Source: CAVRQM01 sp963822705
GTDB lineage: Bacteria > Pseudomonadota > Alphaproteobacteria > Acetobacterales > Acetobacteraceae
Length of the DNA: 64,000 nucleotides
Direction: 5' to 3'
NCBI GenBank assembly: GCA_963822705.1
Contig: CAWGIX010000010.1
Span: 124,001 to 188,000, forward strand
Shown here: positions 60,201 to 64,000 of the stretch, one piece after another
Position numbering within the stretch: position 1 is the stretch's first letter
How the letters are laid out: the number at the start of each line of letters is the position of its first letter
Translations under genes and position numbers: made by a program
Notes under the pieces: model-generated
What the model was told of the DNA's origin: nothing
The model's database searches: none
The model's input: the letters and a program-made list of their open reading frames with translations, nothing else

Positions 60201-60765
60201 GGCGGAGCTGTCGACCGCGATCGCAAAGCTGCGCGGCTCGATCGGTCACATCAACCGCGAGGGCCGCGAGCGGCTGAACCAGACCCTTGCCGACATCGAC
60301 CGGCATTTTCGCTCGCTGTTCGAGACGATGTTCGGGGGCGGAAAAGCGCATCTGGCGCTGGTCGGCTCCGATGACCCGCTGCTGGCGGGCCTGGAGATTT
60401 ATGCGCAGCCGCCGGGCAAGAAGCTCGCGACCCTGTCGCTGCTGTCGGGCGGCGAGCAGGCGCTCACCGCGCTGTCGCTGATTTTTGCGGTGTTCCGCTG
60501 CAACCCGGCGCCGGTCTGCGTGCTGGACGAGGTGGACGCGCCGCTGGACGACATCAACGTGGACCGTTTCTGCGGCATGCTCGACGCGCTGGTGCGCGAG
60601 ACCGGCACGCGGTTCCTGGTGGTGACGCACCACCAGCTGACCATGGCGCGCATGGACCGGCTGTACGGGGTGACGATGCAGGAGCGCGGCGTGTCGCGGC
60701 TGCTGTCAGTGGACCTGGCACGCGCGGCGGAGATGGTGGAGCAGATGCCGATGGCGGCGGAGTAG
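57283..60765 (+). CDS. smc: Chromosome partition protein SMC
   Basis: This intact 1160-residue ATPase starts at TTG 57283. Walker A GPNGCGKS is at residues 33-40. Two long Ala/Glu-rich coiled coils flank a hinge near residues 500-620 (RMVDRLTVPAGLEAALGAAF). The signature LSGGEQALTALSLIFAVFRC and Walker B CVLDEVDAPLDDINVDRF are near the C-terminus, with the D-loop and H-loop TRFLVVTHHQLTMARM. It forms the MukB-like ring that compacts and segregates the chromosome with ScpA/ScpB. The coiled coils are unusually alanine-rich, consistent with the high GC. Cotranscribed with dsbA. Confidence 0.96.
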   Translation: MPVSLSRLRIAGFKSFPEPAMVEIRPGLTGIVGPNGCGKSNVVEALRWAMGESSARSLRGGDMEDVIFAGTAHRPSRNIAEVTIALDHTQGFAPPPFHEAPELEITRRIERGTGSFFRINGREARARDVQTLFADLATGARASAMVSQGRVGALVGARPEERRTILEEAAGITGLHARRHEAELKLRAAEANLERAEDLRGQLTAQLETLRRQAKQAARFRTIHDAVRAAEAELLAVQRALAEKARDLSRQTFSAAADCAATAAAEATGVSARATEAAAALPALRSAEADARTALERAKLAAEQASVDAERSAQALRAAEHFLRQTERDRAHAAEAGSAAAAALQRLTEEQQRLAVEAEKAPEALASAKTAAETAAAALLATESLAQAAGERAASLAAAARAAAETLATAERRAQRVTEQAARVQAEQAQAESADASAEALATAEEDARQAEQRAAASHADHEAAEIAAAAARENFVHARETAAQAEAARTKLAAAAQGLAETLAVRDGGPDVRMVDRLTVPAGLEAALGAAFSEELEAPSDAAAPRHWRALPTSPEPAHLPAHLPAAAEALAGMVQAPEALAKALSQVGVVADTNTGEALQPALAPGQILVTRDGDAWRWDGFCVRADAPKPAAVRLQQRNRLACLRQELLRAEAEAEAAAGRRAEAEAAERAAVATEQKAREAVRVAAEILRQARARAGQLREQAAAAAARRAALAESWAHLQAELSDAQAALESARDAQRGLGDPETARTAAEQARAAFSAARAEEQAARGAWEALRRAAAARTQRLDVLQRELGEAAAQAAASRDRVAELEDRLAQARQDVARLASEPATMAARQGEALDAVQASETAHRHAADALHAAESAAREADRSARAAEAALASAREQRIRAEADLSTADAGCAAVAERIAERLGETAVLPNPPATVDTDAEERAKKRVERLQREREGMGPVNFRAEVEAAEVAAQAETIEREAAELSTAIAKLRGSIGHINREGRERLNQTLADIDRHFRSLFETMFGGGKAHLALVGSDDPLLAGLEIYAQPPGKKLATLSLLSGGEQALTALSLIFAVFRCNPAPVCVLDEVDAPLDDINVDRFCGMLDALVRETGTRFLVVTHHQLTMARMDRLYGVTMQERGVSRLLSVDLARAAEMVEQMPMAAE

Positions 60766-60775
60766 GGTTTTCCCG

Positions 60776-60812
60776 TAGGCGATATATGCAGTTCCCAAAC
60801 CCACCCGAGAGC
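60776..60812. repeat. Dispersed intergenic repeat, copy B
   Basis: A 37-base segment eleven bases after the smc stop matches copy A after imuB (20361-20396) at 30 of 36 aligned positions with one gap. Like copy A, it lies in a tail-to-tail gap, here between smc and moaB. No clear hairpin with a T-tract is visible, so a terminator role is unproven. Confidence 0.5.
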
Positions 60813-60842
60813 CTGCCCACGCACGTTTCGACATTGCAATGT

Positions 60843-61383
60843 CTAGGCCCGCAGATGCTCCTGCAGCCGCGGCATCAGCTCGGTCAGGTTGCACGGCCGG
60901 TGCCGCGCGTCCAGTTGCCATACCAGAATGTCGTCCCAGGCATCCTTCACCGCGCCCGGACTGCCCGGCAGGGCGAACAGGTAGGTGCCGCCCGCGACGC
61001 CGCCCAGAGCCCGCGACTGCATGGTCGAGGTGCCGATCTTCTGAAAGCTCAGCATGCGGAACAGCTCGCCGAAACCCTCGATGCGCTTTTCCAGCACGCG
61101 GTCGAACGCTTCCGGCGTCACGTCGCGGCCGGTGATGCCGGTGCCGCCGCTGGTAATCACCACGTCCACCGCCGGGTCGGAAATCCAGGCTCGCAGACGC
61201 CGCTCGATGGCCGCCGCATCGTCGCGCTCGATGGCGCGATCCGCCAGCCGATGGCCGGCCGCGGCGATCCGCTCCGCCAAAAGATCGCCGGAGGTATCGG
61301 TCGGCGGCGGTGCGGCTGTCGGAGATCGTCAGCACCGCAATGCTCACGGCCACGAACGGACGGCTTTCGTCGATGCGCGCCAC
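60843..61383 (-). CDS. moaB: Molybdenum cofactor biosynthesis protein MoaB (frameshifted)
   Basis: This protein of about 179 residues begins at GTG 61383 (VARIDESRPFVAVSIAVLTI), ten bases after the lytic transglycosylase stop. A frame break near 61297 restores SRTAADDTSGDLLAERIAAAGH. The MPT-binding loop VVITSGGTGITGRDVTPEAF and LFALPGSPGAVKDAWDDIL are diagnostic of the MoaB/MogA fold. It adenylylates or handles molybdopterin during Moco synthesis, which the aldehyde oxidoreductase encoded at 49.9-53.7 kb requires. Confidence 0.9.
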
Positions 61384-61393
61384 GGGTTTTCGC

Positions 61394-63301
61394 TCAGTGC
61401 AGATAGGCCAGCGACGGGCCGTGCGCCGGCAGCGGATGATAACGCGGCCACACGCCCGCTGCCAGTTCGTCCAGGCTCGGCGTCGGCAGCCGCAGGCGCC
61501 TGGCGTATAGCCACGTATACGCCAGCACGCGCGGCACGTAGGCACGGGTCTCGTCGATCGGGATCGCTTCGAGGAACAGCAGCGGATCGCCCTCGTCGCG
61601 CAACGCCGCCATCCATTGCGAGGATCGGTTGGGGCCGCAATTATAGCTCGCCAGCAGGCGGATGAGGTCGCCGTCGACCGAGTCCAAGCTCGCCAGATAG
61701 CTGACATAGCGCTGGCCGAGGGCCAGGTTGAAACCCTCGTCCTGCAGCAAGGTCCGGATCGGGGACCGCCGCGAGCGCCGGCGCTGCGGGCGCACGATGA
61801 ACGTCGCGGTCTCCGGCATGATCTGCATGATCCCGAGCGCCCCCGCGGCGGACGCCGAGTTCGCGTCGAAATTCAATTCGGTCCGTGCCAGCGCATAGAC
61901 CAGCGCCGGGTCGACGCTGAAACCGCCGTCCGGCCGCAGGCGCGGTATCTTGAAGCGCAGGCCGTCGCGCGGCCGTCCGTCGGCGGCTTGCACCAGATCG
62001 GCCAGCTGGGCCGCCAGTTCCGACAGCCCGGCGCGCTCGGCCACCAGCATCACCGCCCGCGCCAGCGGCGGGGTCCCCGCCACCTTGGGCCAGAGCCGAC
62101 GCAGTTCCGCTTCCGCGCGGTCGGTCTCTCCCACCTGCAACAGGGCAAAGGCCAGCAATCCCTCCGGGATGGCAGCGATCGCCTCGACATCCGCCTCGCC
62201 CAGGATCTCGCGCTCCTCACTGGCGCCCGAGCCGCGCTCGCCGGGCGGCGATGCGGTCGCGAGGCCGGTGATCCGACGCGCCAGCAGGCCATAAAAGGTG
62301 GTGCGCTCGGTTGCGGCGCGTTGCAGCCAGGGCCGGTGGCTGGCCGGGTCATGCCCGACCAGATGCGTCCGCGCCGCCCAGAACGCAGCGGCCGCGCGCA
62401 GCGACGGGGTGGTCAGCTCGGCGCGCCAGGCGGCCTCGAACATCGGCCGGGCCAGGTCCGGCCGCTCCAGCCGCCAGGCGGCCAGACCCGCCACATAGCC
62501 GGCGAGGGCCGCGGTCTTGCAGCCGCGCGCCGGCCAGTGGCCGCAGGCGCGCTCGCCCTCGGCCGCGATATCGTAGGCCTCGGCATCCCAATTCAGGGTG
62601 AACAGGATCCGTCCGGCTTCCCCGGCGAGCTGCGATCCGTACCCGGGAGTGAGCCCGGACGTGCGCAGCAGCAGCCGCCGCACCGCAGCCGAGCCGCCGG
62701 TCCGCGCGGCGTCGGCGACCGAGCGGTCGAGATCGGGGTTGCGCACCAGTGCCTGTTCGCCCGGACCGATCTCCTCCGGCGGGGGCGGTCGCACGGCGGC
62801 TGGCGAGGATGCGCTGGCCAGCATGTCCCGGCGCGGCAGCGGCGGCGGTTTAGCGCCACGCGGTAGCCGGGACAGCAACAATGCGTGGATCGCCGGCGCG
62901 TCGGGCAAGTCCGGCCAGCGCGCCAGCCAGGCGCTGAGTTCGGAATGGTCCGGGCGGGTGAACCGGCCCAGGTGGCGATCCGCCAGCACCATTCCCAGCA
63001 TGGCCTGGCCCAGGGGGGAGTCCGTCTCCAGCAAATCGGTCAGTCGCCCCGCCTGGTCGATGGCGCCGCGCTGTTGCAGGTTCAGGATGCGACGGATTCG
63101 AGCCGCCTCGCTCGGCGCCAGCGGCTCGGGCAACGCAACCTCGTCGCGCCCACCGAGAGGTGAGACCCGGGGTATCGCCATCGCCAAATCGTCGTTTCGT
63201 TGGACGCTCTCAGCGGCCGAAGAACCTGCCAGCAAGGCAGCACCCGCGAACAAGACGGCTGCTGCTGGCAGGCGGGAGAGCGTGCGACCGATCCCTCGCA
63301 T
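61394..63301 (-). CDS. Soluble lytic murein transglycosylase (Slt70-like)
   Basis: This intact 635-residue periplasmic enzyme has a signal peptide (LPAAAVLFAGAALLAGSSAA). A long alpha-superhelical region (typical of Slt70) leads to a GH23 catalytic domain: YALARTELNFDANSASAAGA with the catalytic Glu, LGIMQIMPETATF, NLALGQRYVSYL and IRLLASYNCGPNRSSQWM. It cleaves peptidoglycan to 1,6-anhydro products. It is followed by moaB in the same direction, a common pairing in Rhodospirillales. Promoter not identified in the 122-base gap upstream. Confidence 0.93.
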   Translation of the reverse strand: MRGIGRTLSRLPAAAVLFAGAALLAGSSAAESVQRNDDLAMAIPRVSPLGGRDEVALPEPLAPSEAARIRRILNLQQRGAIDQAGRLTDLLETDSPLGQAMLGMVLADRHLGRFTRPDHSELSAWLARWPDLPDAPAIHALLLSRLPRGAKPPPLPRRDMLASASSPAAVRPPPPEEIGPGEQALVRNPDLDRSVADAARTGGSAAVRRLLLRTSGLTPGYGSQLAGEAGRILFTLNWDAEAYDIAAEGERACGHWPARGCKTAALAGYVAGLAAWRLERPDLARPMFEAAWRAELTTPSLRAAAAFWAARTHLVGHDPASHRPWLQRAATERTTFYGLLARRITGLATASPPGERGSGASEEREILGEADVEAIAAIPEGLLAFALLQVGETDRAEAELRRLWPKVAGTPPLARAVMLVAERAGLSELAAQLADLVQAADGRPRDGLRFKIPRLRPDGGFSVDPALVYALARTELNFDANSASAAGALGIMQIMPETATFIVRPQRRRSRRSPIRTLLQDEGFNLALGQRYVSYLASLDSVDGDLIRLLASYNCGPNRSSQWMAALRDEGDPLLFLEAIPIDETRAYVPRVLAYTWLYARRLRLPTPSLDELAAGVWPRYHPLPAHGPSLAYLH

Positions 63302-63423
63302 ACCGCGGGCCGCTACACGCCGATCGAATAAAACTCAACCGCCATTGCTGAGACTGGTCCTGAAATTGAGGCAGCCCGCAGGAATATCAGGCTGTTAACC
63401 CGCGATGTTAAATTCACCTCCCG

Positions 63424-64000
63424 TTATTTTGCGGTTATGGTGCGGTACAGCAGTCTCAGATCGGCCCACGCCAGCGCCTTGTTTTGTGGCCTCGCCCGGA
63501 GCATTGCGGGATGGAAAGTCGGCAGCACCGGCACGGCCGTGGGGATGCCGGGCACGGTCGAGGCGACCCATTTCCCCCGCTTGCGCGCGACAGCGTCGGT
63601 GCGGTCCAGCAAGGCTCGGGTCGTGACGGACCCCATCGCCACCACCCATCGCGGGCGGCGGAGGGCAAGATGGCGGTGCAGGAACGGCGTGCAGCAGGCT
63701 ATCTCGAGATCGCTCGGCTGACGGTCACCGGGCGGGCGCCAGGGCAGCAGATGGGTCAGCAGCACACGCTCGCGGTCCAGGCCGATACTGTGCAGCATGG
63801 CATCCAATAGCCGACCGGCCGGGCCGCTGAACGGGATACCGCTCCGATCGTCCTCTGCCGCCGGTACGTCGCCCACGAATGCCAAATCCGCCGTGGCATT
63901 CCCGGCAGCGAACACCATCGCTCCGGCGGTCGCGGCGAGCCCGCCGGGATCGAATGCCGCGAAGGCCTCGCGGAGCTCCTCTACGGTCTGGGCATCGCTG
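63424..64000 (-). CDS. Family 4/5-like uracil-DNA glycosylase, partial (N-terminus beyond window)
   Basis: The frame is open to the window edge, so the 5' end is missing; 191 codons are visible. LAFVGDVPAAEDDRSGIPFS and GPAGRLLDAMLHSIGL match motif A and its following helix; LLPWRPPGDRQPSDLEIACC and TFHPAMLRARPQNKALAW match the later motifs, the last with the conserved His. Compared with the usual GEAPG the first motif reads GDVPA, and no Cys is seen in the visible sequence before it, where family 4 enzymes have iron-sulfur ligands. Uracil excision by this version is therefore uncertain. Confidence 0.8.
   Translation of the reverse strand, partial: SDAQTVEELREAFAAFDPGGLAATAGAMVFAAGNATADLAFVGDVPAAEDDRSGIPFSGPAGRLLDAMLHSIGLDRERVLLTHLLPWRPPGDRQPSDLEIACCTPFLHRHLALRRPRWVVAMGSVTTRALLDRTDAVARKRGKWVASTVPGIPTAVPVLPTFHPAMLRARPQNKALAWADLRLLYRTITAK

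Noticed and set aside
63394..63410. TTAA...TTAA direct repeat upstream of the lytic transglycosylase as a CtrA site
   Set aside because: The spacing is nine bases, not the seven of the CtrA consensus, and the order lacks firm CtrA targets here.

Overview
The window is very GC-rich, tightly packed alphaproteobacterial DNA, most likely Rhodospirillales and plausibly Acetobacteraceae. The evidence for this is the gene content (imuAB, an mutY-DUF721-dsbA-smc block, a split corrinoid methionine synthase, a PaoABC-type oxidoreductase) and a GTTC-N7-GTTC LexA box, which is the alphaproteobacterial form. No tRNA, rRNA, CRISPR array, insertion sequence or prophage was recognised, and no gene-free stretch exceeds about 250 bases.

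A striking property is the number of broken reading frames. More than 20 genes carry at least one frameshift (about 40 in total), and the protein resumes in another frame with conserved motifs on both sides. Some breaks lie in homopolymers (G6 at 43495-43500, G4A5 near 27440). Long genes such as smc, the lytic transglycosylase and the large adhesin are intact. The simplest reading is residual sequencing indels rather than mass pseudogenisation, so most of these genes are given as one CDS with the break position.

Layout. 1-15.9 kb: a cell-surface and signalling locus. The plus strand holds a secreted repeat adhesin (C-terminal part), a CHAT-protease lipoprotein, a transmembrane Ser/Thr kinase and two Pro/Ala-rich membrane proteins, one of which shares the kinase's extracytoplasmic domain. 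Facing it on the minus strand are a PP2C phosphatase, two small OmpA-like proteins and a membrane-anchored HExxH protein. This is the best candidate for an undescribed system. 16-18 kb: alpha/beta hydrolase, DUF4337 and DUF29 proteins. 18.1-20.4 kb: LexA-controlled imuA-imuB. 20.4-25.2 kb: components of a split cobalamin-dependent methionine synthase with its ASKHA reactivase. 25.4-27 kb: tungstate-type transporter genes tupB-tupA. 27-32 kb: small-molecule metabolism and pgsA. 32.3-36.1 kb: GGDEF-EAL protein, HerA-type ATPase and clpS. 36-41.2 kb: pepN, a PBP-activator-type lipoprotein, rsmI and a tiny lipoprotein. 41.3-43.6 kb: dhaL-dhaK divergent from an rpiB-like isomerase. 43.8-49.9 kb: surface-glycan glycosyltransferases. 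49.9-53.7 kb: molybdenum aldehyde oxidoreductase. 53.7-60.8 kb: MFS exporter, mutY, DUF721 (DciA-like), dsbA, smc. 60.8-64 kb: moaB, lytic transglycosylase and a partial uracil-DNA glycosylase.

Themes linking genes: envelope sensing and remodelling at the left end; Mo/W use (tupBA, the oxidoreductase, moaB); and DNA repair (imuAB, mutY, the glycosylase). Functions come from recognisable motifs and neighbours; no database search was run.
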